DNA of 64,000 nucleotides from Ulva prolifera (Eukaryota > Chlorophyta > Ulvophyceae > Ulvales > Ulvaceae): NCBI GenBank assembly GCA_023078555.1, contig CM041202.1, forward strand, positions 868,001-932,000, read 5' to 3'. This document shows positions 34,780-45,216 of this stretch, in pieces. The notes below the pieces were generated by a model that worked only from the letters and a program-made list of their open reading frames with translations, was not told where the DNA came from and ran no database searches. Every line of letters starts with the position of its first letter. The stretch's first letter is position 1. Both the position numbers and the translations under genes were made by a program.

Positions 34780-36400
34780 GTCGTCTTTGGGGCTGGCCTG
34801 GCATTCCTGGCACTAGCAAGACGACCCTGGGCACGGTCCCGCCAGCGGTACTACACAGTGAGTTTGGAAATGATCTCGGATTGTACCTGTTGCATGCAGG
34901 ACGGAGTACTGCGATGGTCGTCCAACACACTGTATGACTTCAAGAAGCTGCTGGGCGAAGACAACACATAGCTCAGTGCACCGGATCTGGGCTTCTAGCA
35001 TCCAAGCTAGATGGAATACTATTGGAGGTCAGTTGCACTGCATTTCGTCGCAAACGCTGCTCTTCGGGCCGGCAGTACTCACATCAGGCCTGCGCTCTCT
35101 GACAACCGCTTTGCTGAGCACTACCACTTAATGGAAAAGATAGACAGAGACATGGCAGTCTACATTGGAAGGTTAAAATATTTCTGGAGCTACCGGACGA
35201 TCGACGTCTGGACGCTGTAAACGTGCGCCCCCGAGAAGCCGTGCTCGCGCAGGCCAGCCCGGGCCGTGCCAAGGACGTAACAGTAGCCACAGCAAGGATT
35301 CCTCGGTGTCAGCAGGTCTTACAAATTCAAGCCGGGAAGCCTTGTCCTTTCGGCCCCGGTGCTTCTTACAAATTGACTCATGAGCGTGTTTCCTGGAGCT
35401 GCACCGGTGCAGGTACCTGCGCCACGAGACTGCAACCGCCTGCGCACGATCAAGCTTGCCTGGCAGATGGAGGGGATGGATCGAGTGTGAGCGCTAGATC
35501 TACGTATTGTAACGTCGTCTTACCGTCGTCGTGCACCTGAAACACCTGGATCCCGGCACGCGATCGAAGAACTCCAGGAACGGCAAGGAACCTACCTGAC
35601 TCGCGCCCTCGCGCACGAAGATACAAAAGCGGAATACCTGGAGTTACAATATCAATGTCGCTGTAACAGCACCTGTAATTAGCTTTATAGCACGTCACGC
35701 ACACATTAATCGCGCGCGAGCAAAGCAGTTTGTTGCTGCACAGCATACATGGCACCATTGCTGTGGTAGTGCAGTTGCTCTGAATTCAGCCAGAAGCAGT
35801 GTGCTGTGTTGTTCTTTTTTGGTGAGCTGCAGCATGCATGCTCAACTGCTTGCTGCACAAGACAGACAGAGCCTTGTGCCGCTGCGCTGGTATCTTCCCC
35901 GAAGAGATTCGCCGGCTGCTGTAATGCAGCTTGCTTGTAGTGCTTGTCTGCTGGATTTTTTATTGCAGCGTGACATTGAAGCAGCAGCAGCAGCTGGTCA
36001 CTGCTCCAAGTATTCGCTCTTTGGTGACCATCCCAGGAGTAAAGGCGGCGGTGACAGCGACAATACGAGACAGGCGACACACTAGTGCTGCTGAGCATCA
36101 ACATCGACCATCGCTGAATCTTTCTGCTGCCTGCGCACAGACTTTTCTGGTGGCAGCTCTTGCCTGCACAGCATACTCCGTAGATGAGGGGCATGCATTC
36201 ACAAGGAACACATGCTGCACTTGCCACAGGTTTTGGAAGCCCTGTAGATTCCAGTGCGGTGGGATGGTGATTTGTCTTACATTGCATTCGAAGTTTGGCG
36301 CAAGCCGACGGGGGTGCAAAGGACTCACTGCCAGATAAACTTCCCCCGCCCTCGTTCCCCAGTCTTACATTGACAGAGCGACCCCTGGTTGACATACCTG
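34780..36400 (+). repeat. Upstream part of duplicated unit 2
   Basis: Homologous in order to 29861-31500 and partly to 39100-39850 (see unit 1). It ends shortly before the Cys-rich pseudogene at 36794. A run of CAGCAGCAGCAGCTGGT at about 35980 is expanded relative to unit 1. Confidence 0.65.
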
Positions 36401-36404
36401 CTGT

Positions 36405-36417
36405 CATTGTCCTTGTA
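36405..36417 (+). mobile_element. 13-bp LINE family-2 terminus with 13-bp target duplication
   Basis: The inserted CATTGTCCTTGTA matches the last bases of family-2 elements (TTTGTCCTTGTA). It sits between perfect repeats ACATACCTGCTGT at 36392-36404 and 36418-36430. If it is a retrocopy, all but about 13 bp was lost. Confidence 0.6.
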
Positions 36418-36678
36418 ACATACCTGCTGTGCACTACATGCTGTGTGTACCTCTGCCCTGGCTAAGCGACGCCCAGCGCAGCCATGCTCTACTGTCATCA
36501 CGCGCACACATTCCATCGCTTCTCATGCACACAGAACACAAATCACTGTCGCCACCCTGCCTCACGTTCGAGTCAGTGTTGCTGGTGGCAGTTGCAGTGT
36601 AGTGAAGATTGCCATATACCAGCTAGAATGGTCCGTGTACAGATACGTATCTTGCTCCATAATCCGCATCTTGCAATG

Positions 36679-36785
36679 CAACGTTCGGTCACCATACAGC
36701 AATTTCCGGGCTGTCATCCAGAAAGCAGACCTAAACAATTTGTAACAAATTGTAATTTGCGGCCGGGCCTGACGACCTGATGCTG
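36679..36785 (+). repeat. Dispersed ~102-bp element (copy 3, divergent)
   Basis: Translates as QRSVTIQQFPGCHPESRPK before diverging, matching the conserved frame of the other copies at QHFQGCHPE. The far end (ggccgggcctgacgacctgatgctg) matches the ATCGGGCCCGACGACCC terminus with an indel. It ends 8 bp before the 3' splice-like site (gaattgcag) of the Cys-rich pseudogene. Confidence 0.6.
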
Positions 36786-36793
36786 AATTGCAG

Positions 36794-37510
36794 ATGTGCG
36801 CTCCTCTCACGGCACTCACCGTCGCAGCCTGCACCCTGCTGCCAGCAGCCACTGCCACCCCCGGCCCGCCTCCACACAGCCGCAGCCTCACCGACGCCCC
36901 CACGGACTGCGCGGCGCCGCCGAGTTCGCGCCCTGCTGCCCCAGCTTCGTCTGCCTCCGCCCCGACCTGACCTGCCGTCCTGTCCCAACTGTCACACGCG
37001 TCCCCTGCGGCACCCTCCGCGTCCCCTGCGGCACCCTCCGCGTCCCCTGCGGCACCCTCCGCGTCCCCGCCTGCACCGACCCGGCCGTCCCCGCCTGCGC
37101 CCGGGGCCTCGTGCGGAGGGGCGCCGCCGGGGAGTTCAACTACTGCCTGCCTCCGACTCCGCCGCCACCATGCGGCGGTAATGATGTGATGTGCTGTGAC
37201 GGAGACATTTGCTTGGACACGGTTCTCATGTGTGTTGACGGCACGTGTGTCACGTGCGGGGATCATTATCATGGCGAGCCGCTATGCATGGAGCCCGCCG
37301 TGTAGGTATGCACTCGGCTGTTTATCATAGGTGACCTGGGGATGTGTCAGATGGGGTTTGGTCGACCGGCACCGGGGCTGGACGTGCCGTACGGCGGGGA
37401 CTTCACAAAGTTTGCAGCCAGCTGCGACGGTTGCCAGATCGGTTGCCAGACGGATCGGAAGCATCCTCGAGGGGGTGGGGGGGGGGCTGGGGGGGGGGGG
37501 AGGCTGTGCT
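36794..37510 (+). pseudogene. Cys-rich secreted protein pseudogene (unit 2)
   Basis: The start aligns with the gene at 31744: ATG, hydrophobic signal segment (LTALTVAACTLLPAATAT), then SRSLTDAPTDC. One base is missing after GACTGCG (about 36910), shifting the frame. In the shifted frame the family sequence continues (AEFAPCCPSFVCLRPDLTC..., then CGGNDVMCCDGDICLD) to a TAG at 37303-37305, after which IGDLGMCQMGFGRPAPG can still be followed. The copy dissolves into a G-rich tract at 37470-37503. The segment coding PCGTLRV is present in three tandem 21-bp copies (about 37006-37065), not seen in the paralogues. Confidence 0.8.
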
Positions 37511-39099
37511 AGGCGGCAGGTGCCGGAAGCAAAGGAAAATGCTGCAAAGACTGCATGTGAGACGTACATGCTGCATCGCAGGGGCCAGTTGGGGTCGTAC
37601 TGCAGTAGGGCGAATTGTCATTTTGTTGAGTGCTGAATGGCAGCGTTGTTTGACATATCATGTTAGGGAGTGTTGTCATTAGCTTTGCCTGGGCTGCCAC
37701 CCCATCAATGGCAGGGGCACTCTGACTGTGGGCACTGTATCTTTCCGTGCTCGGCTACCGCTGCACTTGATGTCAGCCTGTGCGTGGGGGCATGGGCACC
37801 AGGAAGGTGGGGACACCATGGACGGGGGGATCGCCACATGTCCCGGATTTCGGAGTTGTCCATGGATTTCGGAGTTGTCAATGGATACGGCTATGTAATC
37901 ATGCGGCTCGCTGCCCGGCCTCTGTCCTTTGTAGCTACATACATGGGGGCGTGTGGTAAGGTGAACCGTGCTTTGTTTATGATGAATGCTCTGCGCCGGT
38001 TGAGCGTGGCGTTGTGCAAGGGGAATGCTCTTGTGCTCCGTGCGGGGCTTCAGTCTTTGGCTGGCATCACCGGCCGGGCTGTGTAACGTGCTCGTACCCG
38101 GCACACTACCACGACTGCATGAGTGGATTTGCTTGTGTATTTCTGGCAATGGCTCGATGCCCGGCCTCTGTCCTTTGTAACTACATGGGGGCGCCTCATA
38201 TGGGGGGGCACATGAAGGCGAGCCCCGCAAGGCGCAGTCATGATGCAGTGGGGTCAGCCGAGAGCAGTGCGGATTATTTAGGTATGCTGTACGTGTGAGG
38301 TAATGTCCGGTTTCAGTGCGGCGGCGGTGCCCTGTGCCGCTTCGGCAGCGCACTGGCCGGGATTGCTGTTTGCTGTTTGCGGCTGGCGTTGGAGTGGGCT
38401 AGCTGGTGCTGCAAGCCCACTTGTTGGCTTGGCTTTTGTGGAGATTACTTGCCAGGTGCATTGGGTACGACGTGTGAGGAAAGGTTGGAATGTCTTCGCT
38501 CCTGTCCTGCACCAGTGTACATAGTTCATGTCTGGAAATCAGCTGACTCTATTTTGGGTTGATGATGCTGTGTTACAAGGACAAAGGCAGCAAGGCGGGC
38601 AGCACCGCGAAAGAAGAAAACAGATTGATGATGCTGTGTGGTGTTACCTGCCTCTCGGGTTGTGTCCTTGTACAACCTGCTACTTGGAAGGCTGTGTCTC
38701 TGGCCGCCACTGCTGGGCTGGTGCCATGGTCTGGAACATCCAGGTTGCAGCCGAATCAATCTGTGCAGAACATACACTAGAGTCATGTCTAAGCAGCAGT
38801 TGTCAGTGGTCAGATGAGTTCCTGCAGGCTTTGTGCCACAGACATGTTCACCGACTGGCTCAAAGACAGGCCCCATGCACACTGTGAATGCTCGTAGTGC
38901 TGTCATGTCAAGGCCTGGGCCTGGCCAGAATAATGCATTTGCGTCGCGACACAGAGCCCGAAGATGCTAGACTCCCCTGTACTGTCACCGGAAGGAGCTT
39001 GGCTACAGCAAATGCACAGCTGGCAGGCTATGCAATATGTGTTGGAGATCCACACACAACGTTGTGAAGCTATGGTCGTGCTTGCGGTCGTCTGTGTGG
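37511..39099. other. Spacer with retrotransposon termini, no gene
   Basis: It contains the GCCCGGCCTCTGTCCTTTGTA(A/G)CTAC repeat at about 37912-37943 and 38160-38190, a 20-bp direct repeat (gatttcggagttgtc) at 37848-37880, and family-2 LINE termini at 38574-38624 and about 38640-38680. Open frames show no recognisable domain. Confidence 0.5.
38574..38624 (-). mobile_element. 51-bp LINE family-2 3' end with 15-bp target duplication
   Basis: The plus strand reads tacaaggacaaaggc...ggcgggcagcaccgcgaaag, the reverse complement of the family-2 terminus. Perfect direct repeats TTGATGATGCTGTGT flank it at 38559-38573 and 38625-38639. Confidence 0.88.
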
Positions 39100-40980
39100 G
39101 GAATAGCGCCTTCCCAGGTCAGCCCGTAATGCCCGTGCTGTGCAGCTGCCCGCGGCAGGCGGTGCCTGATACTCGTAAGACAAAACACCACGCGAGCCCC
39201 TCTCGACACAGCGCAGACAACATGACGATGCTCGTCGAACCGGGTGAGTATGTCGATGAAGTACTGCCACGGTCTTCCGGAGCGGTAATGAAACGCGCCC
39301 TTGCCTGGCCCCGACAAGAACGGGCTTCGCCTAGTGCTCTCTACCAGTCCAGCAGCTGCCCTAGTCAAGACTATACATGCTCGGGGAAATACCTGGTCTG
39401 ATACAACTCGGAAGATCACACGGCGCTACTCTTCCGGCCTGTACTGCCCGAGGAAGGCCAATCGCTGACTGTCGAGAAGCATATGCCAACGTCAATTCAA
39501 GGATGGCCATGTCAACTATAACACAGTCAAGTTGTTTTATGGTTTGATGCCAATATCCCGTCCCCAGGGAATCAGCCCTCGCGCAAGCCAGCCCACATCG
39601 ATATCCTGAAGTGGCGACACAGTACTTCGAAACATCAGTGAGCTGCCTCTCGCAATGTCTTTTCCGTTTGTTTCAGGGCGATGATTTTGTCCCTTCACTT
39701 TATTGACAGTTGCACAAGTGTTGCGGGAGCTGCACCTGTTGCGGTAGCTGCACCTGCGCCACAACACTACAACCGTCTGCGCATTCACTAGCTTGCTTCG
39801 CACCTCGTACGGCTGAAGCGATCGCACCTTCCGGCTACCAGGCAAGCCTTGACTACATCCGGAGATCGTCCGGGAGTGGAACCAATCAGCACAGTGCCTT
39901 GGCTCCTTGGCTATCATTCGCAGATCAGTCAGTGCCAGGTGGCCGTGCCATTCTGAACACAACCCCGCCTGCATCACTGCGATCTGCTCTCACTGTGTTA
40001 CAAGGCCAAAGCTCTTGCTGTGTGTCGCGGCATGGCGACTGGGCTGCAAGAAGTCCACAAGTTTTGCTTCTTCAATGCCAGAAGAAGCAAAACATGCTGA
40101 GCTTCACAGACAGATGATGCAGCGGCCCATGAGATATCCCACCAGGTGTCCTTCGTGCCAAATTGTTTGTTTACTGAAACTGCATCCCAACACTCCAGTC
40201 CTCCAAGTACTAGTCCAGGCACTTCAACAGCTTGACATCCCATGAGCGAGGTCCACAGTAACAATGAGACATGAAACAACGGCAGAAGCTCTGATCTATA
40301 GCTAATGTCAGCCCGAACGTTAATCAATTGCAAAGCTGCTACATATACGGAGGAGTTCACTAGACTAAGTACAGCCTTGCGGCAAAGTAGCAAGTGCCTG
40401 CACGTTGCAACACAGACTCATTGGCAAGCGTCTCAACAAATGGTGTGTTCTTGACGCGGCTGTATACACATGCCCATGGCATTGGTTTTTTTCCTGCTTG
40501 CTGCTTTCGCGGTGCTGGCCGCCTCGCCACCTTTGTCCAAACACATATATGTATACCAATGACCATGGCGAGATCAGCCCGTACGTGGGACTAGCACGCA
40601 CAAGCTCCAACCCCCACTCCCCCCACCGTGCAGCAAGACGGAGGCGTGTCAAACATGATCTTTTTCAACATCCCAGGCCTGTGGATTCCTGACCACCTTC
40701 GACCTGCAGCATGCATGCAACGCCCAACCTGGCCTATATGCATACACCTCAACCCCCCACGGACGCTGCTGCCGCAGCAGATCTTGGAACACCTCAACGG
40801 AGGTGTCTCTGAAAAAAGACATATAGGGAATGACATCCCTGTCACAAGACCTCACCAGAAACTCGTCTAGCTCTGTCGGTGCACATACACGTGTATGTAT
40901 ATATAGATTCACTCCACTACGCGTCGTCCCCACCGGCGTTGCCTGCGCCGTCGACTGTTCATCATCGTAGCTCAACTCCG
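39100..40980 (+). repeat. Upstream part of duplicated unit 3 (divergent)
   Basis: About 39100-39850 shares landmarks with units 1 and 2 (tactcgtaagac; gcgcaagccagccc; gctgcacctg.tgc.g...gcgccac; gtctgcgca..c.agcttgc). The rest, to the Cys-rich gene at 41004, is not clearly homologous. A family-2 LINE terminus lies at about 40490-40541. Confidence 0.5.
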
Positions 40981-41003
40981 ACCGCCATTCAAGTCAACTT
41001 CGC

Positions 41004-41736
41004 ATGCAGATGGCGAAGGGCACCCCGCTTCTGCGCGCCGACCTGCTGGCTTCCGCCACCGCGATGGCAGTCTGCGCCTTCATCATGGTGCCTGCCGCGA
41101 TCGCCACCCCCTCCCCAGCGCCACACGGGCGCAGCCTCACCGACGCGTCCTGCGGCGGCGCCGGCCAATTCTCCGAGTGCTGCCCCGGCGACGTCTGCAA
41201 CGTCGCGACGCTCGCGTGCTTCCAGGGCAGCTGCATCCCCTGCGGCGGACTCGACGACCCCTGCTGTGCGAACCGCACCTGCCGATCGGACGGCCCGTTC
41301 CGCATCTGCATTGACGACACCTGAAAGCCCTGCGGCATCGCCGGTATGCCCGTGTGCACCGCCCCCGGGGCCGACGCGTGCCAGCAGAACCTCACCCCCA
41401 GCGACCCCGACCCCGAAATCGCCATCTGCTTGGCGCCGCCGCCACCACCGTGCGGCGGCGAGGCCGGGGCGTGCTGCGACGGCGACGTGTGCGGCGACCC
41501 GGCGCTCATCTGCTACGAAGGCACATGCGTCGGCTGCGGCGGCGTGTACGAGGCCTGCTGCGGAGAGGAGCGCACCTGCGACGGCCCGGACCTCATCTGC
41601 CCCGACTACGGCTTCAACGACGCATGCATCCGCTGCGGCATCTTGAGTGTATCCGTCTGTACCGCCCCGGGGCTCCCCCCGTGCCAGCCGGGCGCCATCC
41701 CGAGCGACCCCGACCCCGAGGTCGCCGTCTGCATAC

Positions 41737-41774
<38 letters not shown>

Positions 41775-43103
41775 GGCGCCGAGGATGCAGAGTGCTGCGA
41801 TGACGATGTCTGTGACGACGCGACGCTTGCGTGCGACGATGGCACGTGTGTTTCGTGTGGCGACAGATACGAGCCGCCGTGCACAGACCATGGCGTCGAT
41901 GACTGCACCCCGCCGCTGACAGTGGGCGGCAGCGAGGGGCGGTGTGGGCTGTTCCTCCCGCCCCCCCCCGGGCCGGACGTGCCGTGCGGCGGCGAGTACG
42001 CGTTCTGCTGCGACGGCGGCACGTGCGATTCCGCAGCTCTCGCATGTGCCCAGGGCCGGTGCTACCCCTGCGGCACGCTCGGGCAGACGGCCTGTTTCGC
42101 TGAGTACGCCGACAACCCTGACATCTCCCCCTTCTGCTTCTTCAATCTTGAGGTGGACAGTGACGATGGGATCACGTGCGTGGAGCGGGTGTGCGGCGGA
42201 TATTACGAGCTGTGCTGCGACCGCACGGACTGTGAAGCAGAACTCGTGTGCAGCAGGATGTTGTGTCGTCCGTGCGGGGCACGCGACCAGATCGCGTGCG
42301 GGATTGACACCGACTATGGCCCCTTCTGCCCGATCGACGGACTAGTACCGGATGCAGACGGCGTGTGTGCGCAGCTGCCGTGCGGAGCGGAGCGCGGGCT
42401 GTGCTGTGACGGCGGCCGGGAGGCGTGCGAGGGGGGGCTGACATGCATAATACCGGAGCGGGGCGGGATCTGTGCGGAAGCGTACGATCGGGCCGTGGGA
42501 GGGTGTGGCTACGAGGGCTTCGAGTGCTGCGGGGGCTCGGTGTGTGTCCCCGGTCTCGGATGCAGCGACAATTATTGCGCATCGTGTGGCGCGGAAGACT
42601 ACGGGGCGTGCACTGATATAGGGAGATTTCAGTGCGCCCCGGGTTTGGTCGTGGATGGCGGGGGTGTTTGTTCCGAGGCGGCGGGGCCGCCGCCGCCGCC
42701 GCCGCCGCCGCCCCTGCCCGCGCCGGGCCCAAAGCCACTCGTGATCGAGTTACCGCCGCCGCTGCTGCGGCCGTGCGGAGGGAAGCTGGCGGACTGCTGT
42801 GACGGCGGCGGCTGCAACTCGGTGGAGCTTGCGTGCCGAGGCGGCCGGTGCCTCCCGTGCGGCGGCCGCGGCGAGGTTGTGTGTCCGGTGGCTACAGGTG
42901 GGCCTGGTGCAGACAGGATGGCATGTCGGGAGGGGCTGGAGGAGGTTTCCGGGGTCTGCATTCCGGCGCCGCCGGACCGGAAGCATCTCGAACTACCAAG
43001 GTCCATCGCATTTGGTGGGGGTCGCGATGGCGAGAGGGGCACGGCTAAGCAGCGATTCCAGACAGCCAAGGACGAGGCCACACAGGCTGCAGGCGCCATG
43101 TAG
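41004..43103 (+). CDS. Secreted Cys-rich protein with in-frame TGA (unit 3)
   Basis: About 700 codons in one frame with a single in-frame TGA at codon 107 (41322-41324), ending at TAG. Signal segment (LLASATAMAVCAFIMVPAAIA), then GRSLTDASCGG. Before the TGA is CGGAGQFSECCPGDVC. After it come KPCGIAGMPVC and the same order of modules as in the 31744 gene, with one extra: CGGEAGACCDGDVC, CGAEDAECCDDDVC, CGGEYAFCCDGGTC and so on. They are linked by proline runs (up to ten P) and end in a Gly/Arg-rich tail. At the TGA the paralogue has TGC (Cys). The remaining ~590 codons are undamaged and keep the cysteine pattern. So this is a very young pseudogene, an assembly error, or a recoded (selenocysteine) gene. 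I saw no convincing SECIS hairpin in the next 300 bp. Confidence 0.75.
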
Positions 43104-43773
43104 CTGCCGTCTCGTGGTGTGGTGATGACAAAAAACTGATTGCGGGTGAAACATCAGCATATTTGAGTGTTGTGCCGAATATATTTCGGAAACTGGGCAC
43201 GTCTGTGGACCCCTCCAGATTTGCCTGCAAGGCTCTTCGGGCTGGACTACAGTGTCTGATTAGCTAATCATCGCGTGGAAGAGGCGATGGCTTGCCCATG
43301 ATCTGTGCAGGGGGCTCTTGAGACAGCCAGATGTTTCACATGTGCACCGACAAGTTCGTTTGTGGTCGCTGTGTTATATAGAGGCGCCCTGATCATAATG
43401 TTGAGGAATTGTTTCACTACTTCCGGTGTAAGTGACAGCATGTGCTGCGCCAGGCATCACTGCAACATGGGCAACTGCAGCCTTGCTTGCTGGATGGGCA
43501 ACTGCAGGTGATCTCCTATAACTCATTGCACCGGACATCACACCCGATCTGCAGTATCTCACCAGAGACAAGGAGTTGCTGGTACCGTTGTGTATCTAGT
43601 GCTCCTGCTTGCTGCTAGTGCTCCTGCTTGCTGTAAGCTTAGCTGTGTGCATCGCTGTGTGCTTGCAAACAAGTAGAACTTGCAGACACCAAGGTCAATG
43701 CACATGGCCGGCTGTCAGGACAGTGCATAGCTGATGGCAGTGATCTGAGCATCAAAGCAGTCGACCAGGCCTG
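43104..43773. other. Spacer before the LINE fragment
   Basis: No gene recognised. Short tandem repeats tgctcctgcttgctgctag occur at 43600-43632, and ggccaggctggt repeats (three units) at about 43779-43817 overlap the start of the LINE fragment. Confidence 0.45.
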
Positions 43774-45216
43774 TTGCTTCGGCCAGGCTGGTCGGCCAGG
43801 CTGGTTGACCAGGCTGGTCACAGGTGTGATGTGTTCATTGATGATCTGCTTGAAACACTGCACACCCGTCCAAAAGAACTCTGCATTCCCCCTGACTCAC
43901 CAGACACCGATAAAATTTCCGGACTCACTTATGCAGATGATGTCAATGCAATGTCCTTGACACCGGCAGGGCTTCAGGGACATATTGATACAATCGATAA
44001 ATGGTTGTTTCAATGGCGCTCCTTACCAAATGTGTTGAAGTCTAAAACTATGGTGTTCAATCAGCCGCAGGGCGGCGCACCAGTTGTCTTCCAGCTGCGG
44101 GGGTCGCAGTTGGAGACTGTTCACACTTACAAATACTTGGGTGTTTTCTTGCAGTAAAATGGCTCTTGGTCTGAACATATGCATCATGTACGCGCAAAGA
44201 TGAACAAGGCACTTGGCGCGTGGCGGCCAGTGCTGCGTTGCCACTACCTCCCGGTGACCGCCCGGCTCCGCCTTGTTTATGCGTTCATATATACTCCTGC
44301 TTTGTATGGGGCTGAGGTCTGGATTGGCCCAAAAACTGAACTCGACAAACTTGATACCATCTGTAAAAAGGCAATCCGCATGGTGTTTGGTCTGCACCAG
44401 TTTGATTGCAGGGAGGAGATTCTTTTTTCCGACACGGGCCTCCTGCCTGTGAGCTCAATGATCAAGGCAGCTAAACTTTGCTGGTACGCAAAGCTGACAC
44501 ACATGGGGGCGGAGCGATTCCCGGTCGCGGTGGAATCCACCGCGATTCGGGGTCACTCTCAACGGGGGCCGGGGGTGGGCGGGGACTTTCATTCCCGCAT
44601 CACGGCCATTGCGGCAGAACTGAAACGATATGCACACATCAGACTTGCCTTACAGGCCTCACCTGAGCCTGAGCATCGCCGCCGACGTGGGCCACCCAGG
44701 GTGTCCAAACGTCTCGGCATGCATGATCAGCCGTCCAAACAAAGCCCTCTCACAATCACGTACTCAAATCTTACCCGTGAAAAGGTCGTGGCTGTCATGT
44801 GGTTGGCATACCTTGAACAACGATTTGAGAAGCGTGGTCGCGACAATAAGGTCACTGGAGAGTGGTTGCGTGGTGTGATAACACACGAACTAGGGTCACT
44901 AGCCCCGTTTATGGACTCCGTTGAGCCCGGTCTTGTGCGTGTGCTAATGTCTGCTCGTTCTGGTCTGTCTCCGTTCTTGTGTAGGCACCGTAGTGAAAAG
45001 CATTTGGAATATTCACGTGCTGCTGATGTCTTCACGTCCTACATCGCACGTGCACCCATCGGGGCAGTTCTGCCACCTGTCCCAGTGGCACATCGTGATC
45101 GGCATGTCTCCGCCGTTGCGGTTTTGGTGCGGCAGTTGCTCGCACGGCCAGGTCCTTATGACAGTGCCTCTGGTGTTTCGTGGTCTGATGTAGCGGTTGT
45201 TCTTATTGTCGGTGTT
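43774..45216 (+). mobile_element. 5'-truncated LINE: reverse-transcriptase C-terminal part
   Basis: A different non-LTR element from families 1 and 2. One frame is open except for a TAA at 44155-44157. Seen: the polymerase motif C LTYADDVNAMS, then KSKTMVFNQP and YKYLGVFL, and after the stop a typical post-RT region (RAKMNKALGAWRPVLR, YTPALYGAEVWIGPKTELD, AIRMVFGLHQ). The N-terminal half of the RT domain and any endonuclease are absent. The sequence runs, without poly(A) or terminal repeat, into the Cys-rich coding sequence that begins at about 45217. Flanking target duplications could not be identified. Confidence 0.85.

Noticed and set aside
43110..43200. SECIS element after the TGA-containing Cys-rich gene
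   Set aside because: ATGA, AAAAA and TGAT occur close together near 43126-43139, but the spacing and flanking stems of a SECIS hairpin are not present.
44149..44163. TAA read as glutamine (alternative nuclear code, as in some ulvophytes)
   Set aside because: TAA, TAG and TGA all act as normal stops elsewhere; UROD ends at TAG at the expected residue. The TAA lies in a dead LINE, so mutation suffices.
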